NCBI RefSeq assembly: GCF_006742205.1
Contig: NZ_AP019721.1
Coordinates: forward strand, 2,232,001 to 2,296,000
DNA length: 64,000 bases
Reading direction: 5' to 3'
Source of the DNA: Staphylococcus epidermidis
Lineage (GTDB): Bacteria > Bacillota > Bacilli > Staphylococcales > Staphylococcaceae
Part shown: positions 28,367 through 41,146 of the stretch, in pieces
Layout: every line of letters starts with the position of its first letter
Numbering within the stretch: the stretch's first letter is position 1
Position numbers and translations under genes: made by a program
Notes under the pieces: model-generated
Told to the model about the DNA's origin: nothing
Seen by the model: only the letters and a program-made list of their open reading frames with translations
The model's database searches: none

Positions 28367-28441
28367 TGGAGCGGAAGACGGGATTCGAACCCGCGACCCC
28401 CACCTTGGCAAGGTGGTGTTCTACCACTGAACTACTTCCGC
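28367..28441 (-). tRNA. tRNA-Gly (GCC)
   Basis: 75-nt cloverleaf, anticodon GCC, acceptor GCGGAAG, CCA encoded. Confidence 0.95.
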
Positions 28442-28459
28442 ATTTTAAGAAAATCGTAA

Positions 28460-28532
28460 TGAGCCATAGAGGATTCGAACCTCTGACCCTCTGATTAAAA
28501 GTCAGATGCTCTACCAACTGAGCTAATGGCTC
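28460..28532 (-). tRNA. tRNA-Lys (TTT)
   Basis: 73-nt cloverleaf, anticodon TTT, acceptor GAGCCAT; CCA is not encoded. Confidence 0.95.
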
Positions 28533-28538
28533 AAAAGA

Positions 28539-28614
<76 letters not shown>

Positions 28615-28620
28615 TTTAAA

Positions 28621-28696
28621 TGGTGGAGAATGACGGGTTCGAACCGCCGACCCTCTGCTTGTAAGGCAGATGCTCTCCCAGCTGAGCTAATTCTCC
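28621..28696 (-). tRNA. tRNA-Val (TAC)
   Basis: 76-nt cloverleaf, anticodon TAC, acceptor GGAGAAT, CCA encoded. First tRNA after the leading 5S gene. Confidence 0.95.
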
Positions 28697-28706
28697 ACAT
28701 TATATT

Positions 28707-28821
28707 GCCTGGCAACGTCCTACTCTAGCGGAACGTCAGTCCGACTACCATCGGCGCTAAGGAGCTTAACTTCTGTGTTCGGCATGGGAACAGGTGTGAC
28801 CTCCTTGCCATTGTCACCAGA
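28707..28821 (-). rRNA. rrf: 5S ribosomal RNA (copy 3, leads the operon)
   Basis: Full-length 5S gene identical to the other two, but placed first in its transcription unit, directly after the promoters and 10 bases before tRNA-Val. No 16S or 23S gene precedes it in the window. Confidence 0.95.
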
Positions 28822-28842
28822 CAAAATTAACTTACTTAATTA

Positions 28843-28871
28843 ATGATACATACTTTTCAAAGTTAATGCAA
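28843..28871 (-). promoter_or_regulatory. Proximal promoter of the 5S-tRNA-16S-23S-5S operon
   Basis: TTGCAT (28866-28871), 17 bp, TATCAT (28843-28848), about 15-20 bases upstream of the leading 5S gene. Confidence 0.6.
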
Positions 28872-28946
28872 CAGTTAATTTTACACTATGTTAAAATTTC
28901 TTTTGCAATTGCATAACATTCCGTTCTCGTTTTTGACGACTTTTAT

Positions 28947-28975
28947 ATGTTACTTCATTTATCAATATATGTCAA
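28947..28975 (-). promoter_or_regulatory. Distal promoter of the 5S-tRNA-16S-23S-5S operon
   Basis: Consensus TTGACA (28970-28975), 17 bp, TAACAT (28947-28952), about 120 bases upstream of the 5S gene. Tandem promoters are usual for rRNA operons. Confidence 0.7.
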
Positions 28976-29190
28976 CACTTTTTATGATGTTTTGCTATTT
29001 TTTGTATCAAATAGTAAAATCCTCTCTTTTCACTTGAAATATTCTAGCATATATTAGTTTTGATTACTATACGATTATTTTAGCAATTTTGTTATATAAT
29101 TCTCTATTTATAACTTAATACATCTTTCTCCTTATTTCTATTCTTATTCGAGTTTGACACGTATTTTTTCACGGGTTTAATTTCAAACTT
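28976..29190. other. AT-rich gap upstream of the rRNA promoters
   Basis: Very AT-rich with A/T tracts upstream of the distal promoter that could act as UP elements or Fis-like curvature. No gene or further hairpin seen. Confidence 0.4.
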
Positions 29191-29229
29191 GAAAATAAGC
29201 GCTGCCTTTAAATATTAAGAAGGCAGCGC
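29191..29229 (-). terminator. lysS terminator
   Basis: Perfect 10-bp GC-rich arms GCGCTGCCTT / AAGGCAGCGC followed on minus by TTATTTTC; 77 bases after the lysS stop. Confidence 0.75.
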
Positions 29230-29305
29230 CAAAACATAATCAATACAATTAGATTTGTCAACATTACGATGGTTTGTAATTTTTAGCAATTATCACTAAT
29301 AGAAT

Positions 29306-31128
<1,823 letters not shown>

Positions 31129-31608
31129 TTATTCCTTATATTTTTTCACACTATTATCAGGTACTACTAGTTGTCCGATACTTTTATTAGAAATCGGTTC
31201 TATTTGTTTGGTGGCTATATCATTTAACGGGATAAGAACAAACGAACGTTCTTTCATTCTAGGGTGCGGCACTGATAAATTATCTTGTTCAATAATTTGA
31301 TCACCAAACAGTAGTATATCTATATCTAAAGTTCTAGGCCCCCAACGTATTTCTCTTTTACGATGAAGTTGTTGTTCCGTTGTTAAACAACATTTTAACA
31401 AAGATTGTGGATTCAATTCAGTCTCTATCTCAATGCACAAGTTTAAGAATTTCGGTTGATTAGTATATCCCACTGGTTCAGTCTCATAAATATGAGAAAC
31501 TTGAGTTACTTGAATACCTTGATAGTCATGAAGTATTTTAATAGCCTCATTGAGTTGTAGTTCTCTATTTCCAATATTGCTCCCTAATCCTAAATAAGCT
31601 TTAACCAT
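31129..31608 (-). CDS. folK: 2-amino-4-hydroxy-6-hydroxymethyldihydropteridine pyrophosphokinase
   Basis: Transfers pyrophosphate from ATP to the pterin alcohol in folate synthesis, giving the substrate of FolP. YLGLGSNIGNRELQL at the N-terminus and the signature RWGPRTLDIDILLFG (about 88-102), with metal-binding Asp pair, identify it. 159 residues is normal. The ATG immediately follows the folB stop (no gap), so it is coupled to folB. Confidence 0.96.
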   Translation of the reverse strand: MVKAYLGLGSNIGNRELQLNEAIKILHDYQGIQVTQVSHIYETEPVGYTNQPKFLNLCIEIETELNPQSLLKCCLTTEQQLHRKREIRWGPRTLDIDILLFGDQIIEQDNLSVPHPRMKERSFVLIPLNDIATKQIEPISNKSIGQLVVPDNSVKKYKE

Positions 31609-32797
<1,189 letters not shown>

Positions 32798-32954
32798 TTA
32801 GATTTTTTTAATTTTCAATAATAACTACATTACTAAACACATCTGCTACTTCATGATATCATTCATTTCAATAAGTTTTGAGTATATATTATCGGCATAT
32901 TAAAAAAAGGTAGCCGATTTTAGATAGAAGCTACAATATTGGTTGGTCTGATTA

Positions 32955-33041
32955 AATAAAAAACGAAGATTTATTTTATAAAAAGTTGAAAAATCAACGT
33001 GAAATACACGCTATTTTAAAACTTTAGAAACAAATCTTCGT
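32955..33041 (-). terminator. cysK terminator with a multibranched 59-nt loop
   Basis: On minus, outer arms ACGAAGATTT (33032-33041) and AAATCTTCGT (32963-32972) run into T6. The loop holds CGTG/CACG and GTTGA/TCAAC hairpins and an alternative AAAGTT/AACTTT pairing. Starts 25 bases after the cysK stop. Confidence 0.65.
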
Positions 33042-33065
33042 CCAAAATGATTTTTAGTTTAGTTT

Positions 33066-33998
33066 TTAATTATCAAATGAATATAATGGTGTTGATAAGT
33101 AACGTTCCCCATTACTTGGTAATACTGTTACAACTGTTTTACCTTTACCTAATTCTTTTGCTTTTTGAATAGCAGCATATATTGCAGCACCAGATGAAAT
33201 ACCTGCTAATATACCTTCTTCTCTAGCAACACGACGTGCCATATCCATAGCAGTATCATTACCTACTTTGATGATGCTGTCATAAACTTCTGTATTTAAA
33301 GTATCAGGTACGAAACCTGCTCCCAATCCTTGTAATTTATGAGGGCCTGGTTCACCACCGCTTAATACTGGAGAAGCTTCAGGTTCAATAGCTACTATTT
33401 CCACATTTGGATATTCTTTCTTCAATACTTTACCAACACCAGATAACGTACCACCAGTTCCTACACCAGCTAAAAATGCATCAATTTGTCGACCTTCAAA
33501 TTGTTCAACTAATTCTGGTCCAGTTGTAAGTTCATGAATTTCAGGATTTGCTGGATTTTCGAATTGTTGTGGTTCAAAATAGCCGTGCTCTTCTTTTAAT
33601 TCTTTAGCTTTTTTTATTGCACCTTTCATAGCTTCAGATCCTGGTGTTAATACTAGTTCAGCACCATAAGCTTTTAATAAGTTACGGCGCTCTTGGCTCA
33701 TTGTTTCAGGCATTGTAAAAACTGCTTTGTACCCCTTGGCAGCACATACAAATGCTAGACCTATACCAGTGTTACCACTCGTAGGCTCAACGATTGTATC
33801 ACCAGGTTTAATTTTCCCTTCACGCTCAGCTTTTTCAATCATCGCTAAAGCGATACGATCTTTTACCGAACCACCTGGATTTTGATATTCTAACTTAACA
33901 TAAATATCAGCTGCATCATCATCAACAACGTTTCTTAATTTGACTACAGGTGTATTCCCAATAATTTGTGTAACATAATCTACAGGTTTTTGTGCCAT
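33066..33998 (-). CDS. cysK: Cysteine synthase (O-acetylserine thiol-lyase)
   Basis: PLP enzyme that makes cysteine from O-acetylserine (the CysE product) and sulfide. The PLP lysine is in the [11 protein letters not shown] segment (about 41-51), followed by the PTSGNTGIG substrate loop (about 68-76) and the GTGGTLSG phosphate cradle (about 176-183). Start at ATG 33996-33998, 8 bases after AGGAG (310 residues, the usual length). It has gaps on both sides, so it is probably monocistronic and, by family precedent, controlled by CymR; I see an ATAGT/ACTAT inverted repeat near 34100 but no firm CymR box. Confidence 0.96.
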   Translation of the reverse strand: MAQKPVDYVTQIIGNTPVVKLRNVVDDDAADIYVKLEYQNPGGSVKDRIALAMIEKAEREGKIKPGDTIVEPTSGNTGIGLAFVCAAKGYKAVFTMPETMSQERRNLLKAYGAELVLTPGSEAMKGAIKKAKELKEEHGYFEPQQFENPANPEIHELTTGPELVEQFEGRQIDAFLAGVGTGGTLSGVGKVLKKEYPNVEIVAIEPEASPVLSGGEPGPHKLQGLGAGFVPDTLNTEVYDSIIKVGNDTAMDMARRVAREEGILAGISSGAAIYAAIQKAKELGKGKTVVTVLPSNGERYLSTPLYSFDN

Positions 33999-34173
33999 CC
34001 AAAACACTCCTTTTAGTTTTACAATTTATCAATACTTAGTTTTTCTATCGGATATAACTTTATTCTATCAGAATTTTCTAAAAAGACAAACCGTATAGTC
34101 TTACTATAAATAAAACTATATACTACTTTGGTCTTTACTATAAGACATTTCCTACAAAAGATTAAGTTAAACG
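33999..34173 (-). promoter_or_regulatory. cysK promoter region
   Basis: A minus-strand TTGTCT, 16-bp spacer, TAGAAT lies about 60-90 bases upstream of cysK, with an ATAGT-N3-ACTAT inverted repeat just upstream that could bind a regulator. Assignment is tentative. Confidence 0.4.
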
Positions 34174-34230
34174 TAAAAAAAGATAGTCGAACGAAAGTGA
34201 GGACAACAAATAATCCTCCTTTTCGACGAC
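34174..34230 (-). terminator. hslO terminator
   Basis: Imperfect stem (GTCGTCGAAAAGGAGGA against TCCTCACTTTCGTTCGAC) followed on minus by T7, about 105 bases after the hslO stop. The GGAGG inside the stem is not followed by a reading frame. Confidence 0.6.
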
Positions 34231-34334
34231 TTTTACATTACTATATGACTAACTTCTATTAAAATTGAGTGCATAACTTTTAAAATTTATATCCAGTTTG
34301 TTTTATAAATTATATTAACTCATCATTTTTTGAA

Positions 34335-35216
34335 CTATTTCATTGTTTCTAATAAATCTTCTAATTCACTTTCACTATACTGATATTTATTACCACAGAA
34401 GTGACATACAGCTTCAGCTCCATGATCCTCTTTAATCATGCTATGAATTTCTGCCTCTCCTAAACCTTTAATAGCATTTAAAAATTTCTCATGACTACAA
34501 TTACATTCAAATTGCGCTGACGTTGAATTTAAAATTTGAACATTACCTTCACCCAAAATTTCATTTAATATTCCTTCAGGTGTAAGTCCTTGCTCAATTA
34601 ATTTCGATACAGGTTGCATTTGACTAATGGCTTCTTCTAATTTAGTCACCGTTTCATCAGTAGCACCTGGCATAACTTGAATAATAAATCCTCCCGCTGC
34701 TTTGATTGAGTTGTCTGGATTAACTAATACACCCAATCCTACTGATGATGGTGTTTGTTCACTTGTGGCATAGTAGTATGTGAAATCATCTCCTAGCTCA
34801 CCTGATACTATTGGACTCGCACCAGAAAAGTAGTCTTTCATTCCAACATCTTTAACAACCTGAATGGAACCATCAGTACCAACTGCTCGCCGTACATCCA
34901 ATTTACCTTGATCGTTGAGTGGAAAATGCGTTTGTGGATGGTCTACATATGCACGAACATTTCCTTGAGCATCTGCGTCAGCAATAATTCTGCCAATTGG
35001 ACCTTTGCCATCAACAGTAACTGTTAACTTTTGGTTTCCTTTTAACATTGCACCCATCATAACAGTAGCTGTCATAGTTCTTCCCATAGCGGCAGAAGCA
35101 GTAGGCCATGTATAATGACGTGTTTGTGCTTCTTGTACTGACTCTGTTGTGATTGCAGCATATGCTCTTATTTCCCCACCGTATGCTAAACCTCTCACTA
35201 TATAATCATGTGTCAT
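34335..35216 (-). CDS. hslO: Redox-regulated chaperone Hsp33
   Basis: ATP-independent holdase switched on by oxidation. The N-terminal substrate domain ([17 protein letters not shown]) and the C-terminal zinc switch are both present; the four cysteines appear as [10 protein letters not shown] (about 237-240) and CHFCG (about 270-273). 293 residues is normal. It lies between ftsH and cysK on the same strand, with a terminator on each side, in the order conserved in staphylococci. Confidence 0.97.
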   Translation of the reverse strand: MTHDYIVRGLAYGGEIRAYAAITTESVQEAQTRHYTWPTASAAMGRTMTATVMMGAMLKGNQKLTVTVDGKGPIGRIIADADAQGNVRAYVDHPQTHFPLNDQGKLDVRRAVGTDGSIQVVKDVGMKDYFSGASPIVSGELGDDFTYYYATSEQTPSSVGLGVLVNPDNSIKAAGGFIIQVMPGATDETVTKLEEAISQMQPVSKLIEQGLTPEGILNEILGEGNVQILNSTSAQFECNCSHEKFLNAIKGLGEAEIHSMIKEDHGAEAVCHFCGNKYQYSESELEDLLETMK

Positions 35217-35410
35217 TGTTAAATCTCCTTTTTAAAAATAATCTATAATTTAAAACTTTTTATTTTTTAATACTGATTGGTTATTATACATCTCTTATTG
35301 GCTAATATGAAATCTATTGCTCATACATGTTTATTGAGTATTATAACCATGAGAGATGATAACAATATTTTTACCAAAAGTTTAAAAATGTATTGGTATA
35401 AACTATACAT

Positions 35411-35457
35411 AAAAAAGTCCCTTTTCACTCAATTCATACGTGAGCAAAAAGAGACTT
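35411..35457 (-). terminator. ftsH terminator
   Basis: AAGTCTCTTTTTGCTCAC pairs with GTGAGTGAAAAGGGACTT around a short loop and runs into T6 on minus, 14 bases after the ftsH stop. Confidence 0.85.
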
Positions 35458-35470
35458 ACTAAAACTTGTA

Positions 35471-37573
35471 CTATTGTCTATGATTTGGATCGTTAGGATT
35501 GTATGGTTTATCGATGTTCGGAGATTGTTGATGACCTGGTTCATTCGTATGTGAAGTATTATCAGCTTCTCTGTCTGTGTTGTCTTGGTTTACTTCATCT
35601 TTTTCATGGTTGTCATCATCTTCTTTATCGTCATCTTCTAACTGTTCTTTACGAATGTCGTTGTATGATTTTCCATACTTTCCATCACTATAATCACTAT
35701 TTTCATTTTTCACAACTTTTGCAGAGTCATAATCTACTTCTGGTAAAACACCATCATAGAATAATGATTGAATTTGTTCTGCAACTAATGTTTCTTCTGA
35801 AAGTAGTGTTTTAGCAATTAACTTAAGTTGTTCTTCATGTTCTAACAAGATTTGTTTACAACGTTCATATTGCTCTTTAACAATTCGTTGAACTTCTTTG
35901 TCAATTTCATAAGCAATTTGACCAGAATAATTCGGCTCACCTTGCATATCTTTACCAAGGAATACTTGTCCACCACTATTGCTTGAGAATTGTAATGGTC
36001 CTAATTTCTTACTCATACCATATTCTGTAACCATAGATCTTGCAATTTGCGTTGCTCGTTCAAAGTCATTCGAAGCACCTGTTGATACTTCACCAAAGTT
36101 AATATCCTCAGATACTCGTCCACCTAATAAACCACATATTTTGTCGAGTAATTCTGGTTCTGTCATTAAGAAGCGATCTTGTTTTGGTAACATCATTGCA
36201 TAACCGCCTGCTTGTCCACGAGGGACAATTGTTACCTTGTGTACAATTTCAGCTTCATCAAGCACCATACCGATGATAGTATGACCTGCTTCGTGATGCG
36301 CTACAATATTACGTTCTTTTTCAGAAATTACACGAGATTTTTTAGCTGGACCTGCAATAACACGGTCAGTTGCTTCTTCAATATCGCGCATATCAATTTT
36401 ATTTTTACCCTCACGTGCTGCAATTAAAGATGCCTCATTTAGCAAGTTTTCTAAGTCTGCACCAGAAAAACCTGGCGTTCTTTGAGAAATAGCTTTTAAA
36501 TCTACTGTTTCATCAAGAGGTTTATTTTTCGCATGCACATGAAGAATTGCTTCACGACCTTTAACATCTGGTCGTCCAACTTGAATTTGTCTATCAAAAC
36601 GACCAGGACGTAACAATGCAGGGTCTAAGATATCTGGGCGGTTTGTAGCCGCAATCATAATAATACCTTCATTTTCTCCAAAACCATCCATCTCAACTAA
36701 TAGTTGGTTTAATGTTTGTTCACGCTCATCATGACCGCCACCTACACCTGCACCACGTTGACGTCCAACAGCATCAATTTCATCAATAAAAATGATACAT
36801 GGGGCATTTTTCTTAGCATTTTCAAATAAATCACGAACACGACTCGCACCAACACCAACAAACATCTCAACGAAGTCAGATCCACTAATTGAGAAGAATG
36901 GTGCACCAGCTTCACCTGCAACCGCACGTGCTAATAATGTTTTACCTGTACCTGGAGGCCCAACAAGTAAGACACCTTTTGGAATTCTTGAACCCATTTG
37001 TTTAAATTTCTTGTTATCTTTTAAGAAATCTACAATTTCTATTAATTCTTGTTTCTCTTCGTCAGCTCCTGCTACATCTGAGAAACGAACTCGACGTTTA
37101 TTACTGTCGTACATCTTAGCTTTGGATTTTCCAAAGTTCATCATACGACCACCACCGCCGCCACCTTGGGCTTGGCTAAGGAAGAAAATAAATAATAATG
37201 CAATGATTAATACAGGAATCAGTGTCGTTAAAATACTAACGAATACACTTTGTTTTTCTTCTTCTTTAACTGTAAATTTAAGATTATCTTGTTTCTTAGC
37301 TGTATCTGTGATTTTTTGTAAATCTTTTTCATTGTTATATAAAATTGTCGATGAGTAATCTTCATCTTTTTTTGTTTTACCACTTACCATATATACGTTT
37401 TGCTCTGGTTGAATTTCTAAAGTTTTTAAATCGCCTTTATTCAACTTATTAACAAACTGAGTATATGTAAGTTGTTTTGGCATATTCCCATTTCCATTTA
37501 AAAATGAAAAGAGGCCAAATATAATAACGCCAATAATTGCGATAACTAGCACATTGCGAAAAGCTTTCTGCAT
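35471..37573 (-). CDS. ftsH: ATP-dependent zinc metalloprotease FtsH
   Basis: Membrane AAA+ protease for misfolded membrane proteins and regulators. Two transmembrane segments (about 8-27 and 113-134) flank an extracytoplasmic domain. The AAA module carries GPPGTGKT (about 203-210), the Walker [12 protein letters not shown] and the arginine-finger region [18 protein letters not shown]. The zinc site HEAGH lies near 427. The last ~80 residues are an acidic, Asp/Asn-rich low-complexity tail typical of staphylococcal FtsH and probably disordered. It follows hpt and tilS on the same strand but with its own 274-bp upstream region. Confidence 0.98.
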   Translation of the reverse strand: MQKAFRNVLVIAIIGVIIFGLFSFLNGNGNMPKQLTYTQFVNKLNKGDLKTLEIQPEQNVYMVSGKTKKDEDYSSTILYNNEKDLQKITDTAKKQDNLKFTVKEEEKQSVFVSILTTLIPVLIIALLFIFFLSQAQGGGGGGRMMNFGKSKAKMYDSNKRRVRFSDVAGADEEKQELIEIVDFLKDNKKFKQMGSRIPKGVLLVGPPGTGKTLLARAVAGEAGAPFFSISGSDFVEMFVGVGASRVRDLFENAKKNAPCIIFIDEIDAVGRQRGAGVGGGHDEREQTLNQLLVEMDGFGENEGIIMIAATNRPDILDPALLRPGRFDRQIQVGRPDVKGREAILHVHAKNKPLDETVDLKAISQRTPGFSGADLENLLNEASLIAAREGKNKIDMRDIEEATDRVIAGPAKKSRVISEKERNIVAHHEAGHTIIGMVLDEAEIVHKVTIVPRGQAGGYAMMLPKQDRFLMTEPELLDKICGLLGGRVSEDINFGEVSTGASNDFERATQIARSMVTEYGMSKKLGPLQFSSNSGGQVFLGKDMQGEPNYSGQIAYEIDKEVQRIVKEQYERCKQILLEHEEQLKLIAKTLLSEETLVAEQIQSLFYDGVLPEVDYDSAKVVKNENSDYSDGKYGKSYNDIRKEQLEDDDKEDDDNHEKDEVNQDNTDREADNTSHTNEPGHQQSPNIDKPYNPNDPNHRQ

Positions 37574-37847
37574 GCGTCATTTCCTCCTACTTCCAATAAT
37601 AAAACTAACAAAAATTGTAACACAACACTTTATATTCAGGCTAGTATTTCAACTTTAGTATTGCATCTACAATTTTGTCGATTTTAAAATGCATTATTCT
37701 TTGTTTACTATCTGTTAACATTAATTATCTTAATAGTTTTAATCAATTCATAACATTTTTGAATTGTTACTTTGAGTCTACACTAAATCTACGCACAGTT
37801 CATTATACTAACATACTTATTAATTAATACAGATCCAATTTTAAAAT

Positions 37848-38387
37848 CTATTTAGAATAAACTTCTGCTTTTAGTGTGCCTATGTATGGCAGATTTCTAT
37901 ATAACTCACGATAATCTAAACCATAACCAACTACAAATTCATCTGGAATCTTTTTACCAACATATTTTGCTTCGATATCAGCTTTGCGACGGTTAGGTTT
38001 ATCTAATAATGTAGCTATTTCTAAAGAGTTAACTTTACGTGATTGCAATAACTCTGTAATAGATTTTAAAGTTGTACCAGTTTCTAATATATCTTCAATT
38101 ATAAGTACGTCTTTATTTTCTATAGAAGCACCTAAATCTTTCAATATTTGAACTTCCCCAGTCGATTCCGTTCCACCATGATAACTTGAAACATCCATAA
38201 AATCGATTGATAAATGTGTATCAATACGTTTAATTAAGTCTGCCATAAACATGACTGATCCCTTCAAAATACCAACACAAACGAGTGGGCGATCTTTATA
38301 ATCCTCAGTAATGATAGCTCCCATCTCTTTACAAATATTTTGAATGTCTTCTTCCGATAACAAAACATTCTTTAAATCCTTATGCAT
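37848..38387 (-). CDS. hpt: Hypoxanthine phosphoribosyltransferase
   Basis: Purine salvage: converts hypoxanthine (and guanine) with PRPP to IMP (GMP). The PRPP-binding signature VLIIEDILETGTT lies at about 93-105, and the flexible-loop SSYHGGTES at about 68-76. The 179-residue length is standard. Its ATG overlaps the tilS stop by one base (TAATG), the same tilS-hpt-ftsH order as in Bacillus. Confidence 0.97.
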   Translation of the reverse strand: MHKDLKNVLLSEEDIQNICKEMGAIITEDYKDRPLVCVGILKGSVMFMADLIKRIDTHLSIDFMDVSSYHGGTESTGEVQILKDLGASIENKDVLIIEDILETGTTLKSITELLQSRKVNSLEIATLLDKPNRRKADIEAKYVGKKIPDEFVVGYGLDYRELYRNLPYIGTLKAEVYSK

Positions 38388-39685
38388 TATAATTCATCTC
38401 CATTATTCGAAATCAAAATAAATTCTTTAAAATTTTCTTTAACATATAAATCGCCAATAGCTAACACTGCATTTTCTTGATTAATAATGAGTGGGATGCG
38501 CTGACGTTCAGCAAGAGTCACTTTTTTATCGATAAATAAACGACTCACTTTTTTATGACCTTTTTGACCATTTAATTTATACACATCTCCATTTTGTCGG
38601 ACACGCACAGTAAGCGGATATAACTGTTGTGGTAAGTCAGGATGAATATCAATTTGATAATCATTAAATTCATATGTACCTGGCTTTCTAATACATATAC
38701 GGTCTAATATATATTGATCCATTTCACTTTTAGCCATTATTATTAATTTATCATATGCAATTTGAATTATCCATTCATCTGTTACGTGAATATTAAATTG
38801 AGATTTATCATTTCTAATCTGTTCAAACCACTCGTCATAAGCATGTTGTGGCATTGCTAAATGACAATCTAATTTTTCGAATAACAAATCCATAACTACG
38901 CTTTTGATATTCACATTCAATTCATTAAAAGCAGTTCTAGAAAAGGAATAGGTTAAATATTTACTTTTTGAAACTTCGTTATTGATGAACGTTTCAGCTT
39001 GTTCTTTTAACGATTGCAATTCAATATCATGCCAATCCTTAAGTTTGAGTAGCTGATGCGCGTTTAAATGCGGGTTCTCGTTAATTGCAGGTATGATGCG
39101 TTGTCTAATGTCATTTCTAACATATTTTCTATCTTGATTAGACATGTCCTCATAGTATGGAATTTGGTTCGCATACTGATACGCTAATATTTCAGTTTTT
39201 TTTAAATTTAACATAGGACGATACACTTTGTATTGATTAAAATACGACTCATATGTCATACCTAATGAATTACGTGTTGATCTCCCTGTAAACAAACGAT
39301 ATATAATCGTTTCAAATTGATCATCAAGATGATGAGCTGTTAACAATACATCTGCTCTTAATTGAGCTATGATATCTCCAAACCATTCATAACGACGTTG
39401 ACGCGCTTCTTGTTGAATACTATTACCGTCTGCTACAATATCACTTAAGTCTAAACGCTTTATATAAATGTCAATATGATGTTGATGGCAATACTCTCTC
39501 AAAAACGCTTCTTCTTCATATGACTGTTCACGCAATCCGTGGTTAACATGAACACATGTTAATTTACGATATGTATGTTGATAGTCGTTTAATAAGCTAT
39601 ATAATAAACTCATACTATCAATGCCTGTTGAGACAGCCACAACAATATGTGCTTTTTTAGACCAACCATCTGTTTTGATATTCAT
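38387..39685 (-). CDS. tilS: tRNA(Ile)-lysidine synthase
   Basis: Modifies C34 of tRNA-Ile2 (CAU) to lysidine so it reads AUA. The N-terminal PP-loop ATPase has VAVSTGIDSM (about 16-25; STGIDS in place of the more common SGGxDS, as in other staphylococci), and the following VHVNHGLR and HHLDDQFET motifs. The C-terminal half contains the TilS substrate-binding domains. 432 residues. GAGGTG precedes the ATG. Essential in Bacillus by precedent. Confidence 0.95.
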   Translation of the reverse strand: MNIKTDGWSKKAHIVVAVSTGIDSMSLLYSLLNDYQHTYRKLTCVHVNHGLREQSYEEEAFLREYCHQHHIDIYIKRLDLSDIVADGNSIQQEARQRRYEWFGDIIAQLRADVLLTAHHLDDQFETIIYRLFTGRSTRNSLGMTYESYFNQYKVYRPMLNLKKTEILAYQYANQIPYYEDMSNQDRKYVRNDIRQRIIPAINENPHLNAHQLLKLKDWHDIELQSLKEQAETFINNEVSKSKYLTYSFSRTAFNELNVNIKSVVMDLLFEKLDCHLAMPQHAYDEWFEQIRNDKSQFNIHVTDEWIIQIAYDKLIIMAKSEMDQYILDRICIRKPGTYEFNDYQIDIHPDLPQQLYPLTVRVRQNGDVYKLNGQKGHKKVSRLFIDKKVTLAERQRIPLIINQENAVLAIGDLYVKENFKEFILISNNGDEL

Positions 39686-39776
39686 TTATTCACCTCGTTA
39701 CTTTAAATGATGCCACTAAATTGAATTCTACGTGATACAATTAAATCCGTCTTCCATAACGTAATATGACTTACTC

Positions 39777-39853
39777 AACATCAACAAAAATAGGAGTAGG
39801 AGAGAATTCAAAGTAATATAATTGAATTCTACCTCCCACCCCATGTGGATGTT
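39777..39853 (-). terminator. Terminator after the S1-domain gene
   Basis: Nested stems: an outer AACATC/GATGTT pair and an inner GGTAGAATTCA / TGAATTCTCTCC pair, the inner stem running on minus into CTATTTTTG. It lies 110 bases beyond the S1-domain gene and 90 before tilS. Confidence 0.6.
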
Positions 39854-39962
39854 GCATATGTTTAATCAAGGACTAAACATCTTCGTAGTGTCTTCCCACT
39901 ATTTGTCAAAGTACTAAAAACATCATCACTCTGACATTAACGGTCGTTTAATCTATATCATA

Positions 39963-40364
39963 TTAACGTCTAGAACCTTTACCGCCTCTGCGTGATTCGG
40001 TTTGACGTTTAATTGACGTTAATTTATCTTCACTATCTTTTAAGAAGTTACTTAATTTTTTCTCAAAGTCTTCAGTTTTTTGAACTGGTTTACCGTGATT
40101 AGCTTTACTGTGACGAGGCTTACGAGGGCGGTCTTTAGCTTTTTTTATTGATAAACTAATTTTACCATCATCCGCGATTGATAAAACTTTAACTTCTACT
40201 TCGTCACCTACTGATAAGTGGTCTTCAACATTTTCAACATAATTGTCGGCAACTTCACTGATATGAACTAAACCACTTTTTCCTTCAGGTAATTCTACGA
40301 ATGCACCAAACTTTTTGATACCTGTAATTTTACCTTTAAGCTTGTTTCCTACTTCGATTGACAT
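39963..40364 (-). CDS. yabR: S1-domain RNA-binding protein (YabR family)
   Basis: Residues 1-75 form one S1 OB-fold (KGKITGIKKFGAFVELPEGKSGLVHISEV). The C-terminal ~58 residues are basic and low-complexity (KDRPRKPRHSKANHGK and a final RRGGKGSRR), suited to RNA or ribosome contact. Relatives in Bacillus and streptococci associate with ribosomes and affect translation or virulence genes, but the exact role is not settled. A strong AGGAGG lies upstream. Position between divIC and tilS is conserved. Confidence 0.88.
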   Translation of the reverse strand: MSIEVGNKLKGKITGIKKFGAFVELPEGKSGLVHISEVADNYVENVEDHLSVGDEVEVKVLSIADDGKISLSIKKAKDRPRKPRHSKANHGKPVQKTEDFEKKLSNFLKDSEDKLTSIKRQTESRRGGKGSRR

Positions 40365-40457
40365 TTTCTAAATAAATCCTCCTGGTTAGATTCGATTTTA
40401 TCCTTATTATATTCCTGTTCACGTAATTTCACAATGATATAATCATATTATTTTATT

Positions 40458-40859
40458 CTAATTGCCTTTTTCGTTTGAAGTCTTTGACTGAGAGGATTTT
40501 TTATCATCAGGTAATCTAAAAATGACTTCACCTTTATTACTTAAATAATAATCGTCTCTCGCTATTTTCTCGATATAGTCTTTATCATTTAAATTATTAA
40601 GTTTCTCTTTTAAAGCAATTTCTTCATCTTGTTGTTTTTGAAACTCAGTTTCTTTCTCTTTCCTTTCAACTGCATCTTGATCGTTATTATGTCTTTGAAT
40701 GACAAGCAATACAAGTAGAATGAGGATAATCGCTAAAAGAATACCTCCGAATAAAGCAATACGTCTACGTACAACACGCATTTTCATTTTTTGTCGTTGT
40801 TTTTTCTTATTTTCTTGTGACGTATATTGGTTACCGATATGTTCTACTTTTTTATTCAT
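40458..40859 (-). CDS. divIC: Cell division protein DivIC
   Basis: Bitopic septum protein that works with FtsL and DivIB. A basic cytoplasmic N-terminus (about 1-28) is followed by one transmembrane helix (about 30-52, GGILLAIILILLVLLVI) and an extracellular coiled coil rich in Glu, Lys and Gln (about 58-100). 133 residues. GGAGGTG precedes the ATG. It is adjacent to rqcP and yabN as in Bacillus. Confidence 0.93.
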   Translation of the reverse strand: MNKKVEHIGNQYTSQENKKKQRQKMKMRVVRRRIALFGGILLAIILILLVLLVIQRHNNDQDAVERKEKETEFQKQQDEEIALKEKLNNLNDKDYIEKIARDDYYLSNKGEVIFRLPDDKKSSQSKTSNEKGN

Positions 40860-40882
40860 TGCTTGTCACCTCCTTAAGCATT

Positions 40883-41146
40883 TCACTCTTCATTAATACG
40901 TTCTTCTTTAATCAAATCATACATACCTTTTGCATTTTCTTTTGTAGCATGGTCGCTTAATCCTGTTACTTTAACTGTGACTAATTTTTGTCCAAAACGA
41001 ATAATGAGTTCATCGTTTTCTTTGATATCTGTACCTGCTTTTGCCACATTTCCATTGACAGTCACTCGACCTTGGTCGCTAATTTCTTTAGCTAATGTAC
41101 GTCGTTTAACTAATCGTGACACTTTTAGATATTTATCTAATCTCAT
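40883..41146 (-). CDS. rqcP: RqcP (YabO), S4-domain ribosome quality control factor
   Basis: Small Hsp15-like protein, almost entirely one S4 RNA-binding domain (MRLDKYLKVSRLVKRRTLAKE...GRVTVNGNVAKAGT). In Bacillus RqcP binds the obstructed 50S with RqcH and helps add C-terminal alanine tails. 87 residues. Its ATG overlaps the end of yabN by four bases. Confidence 0.9.
   Translation of the reverse strand: MRLDKYLKVSRLVKRRTLAKEISDQGRVTVNGNVAKAGTDIKENDELIIRFGQKLVTVKVTGLSDHATKENAKGMYDLIKEERINEE

Noticed and set aside
34205..34225. GGAGG-like sequence upstream of cysK as a hidden gene's ribosome-binding site
   Set aside because: It lies within the hslO terminator stem and no start codon with an open frame follows.
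35277..35462. 61-codon plus-strand frame between ftsH and hslO
   Set aside because: Ends inside the ftsH terminator and lacks a ribosome-binding site.
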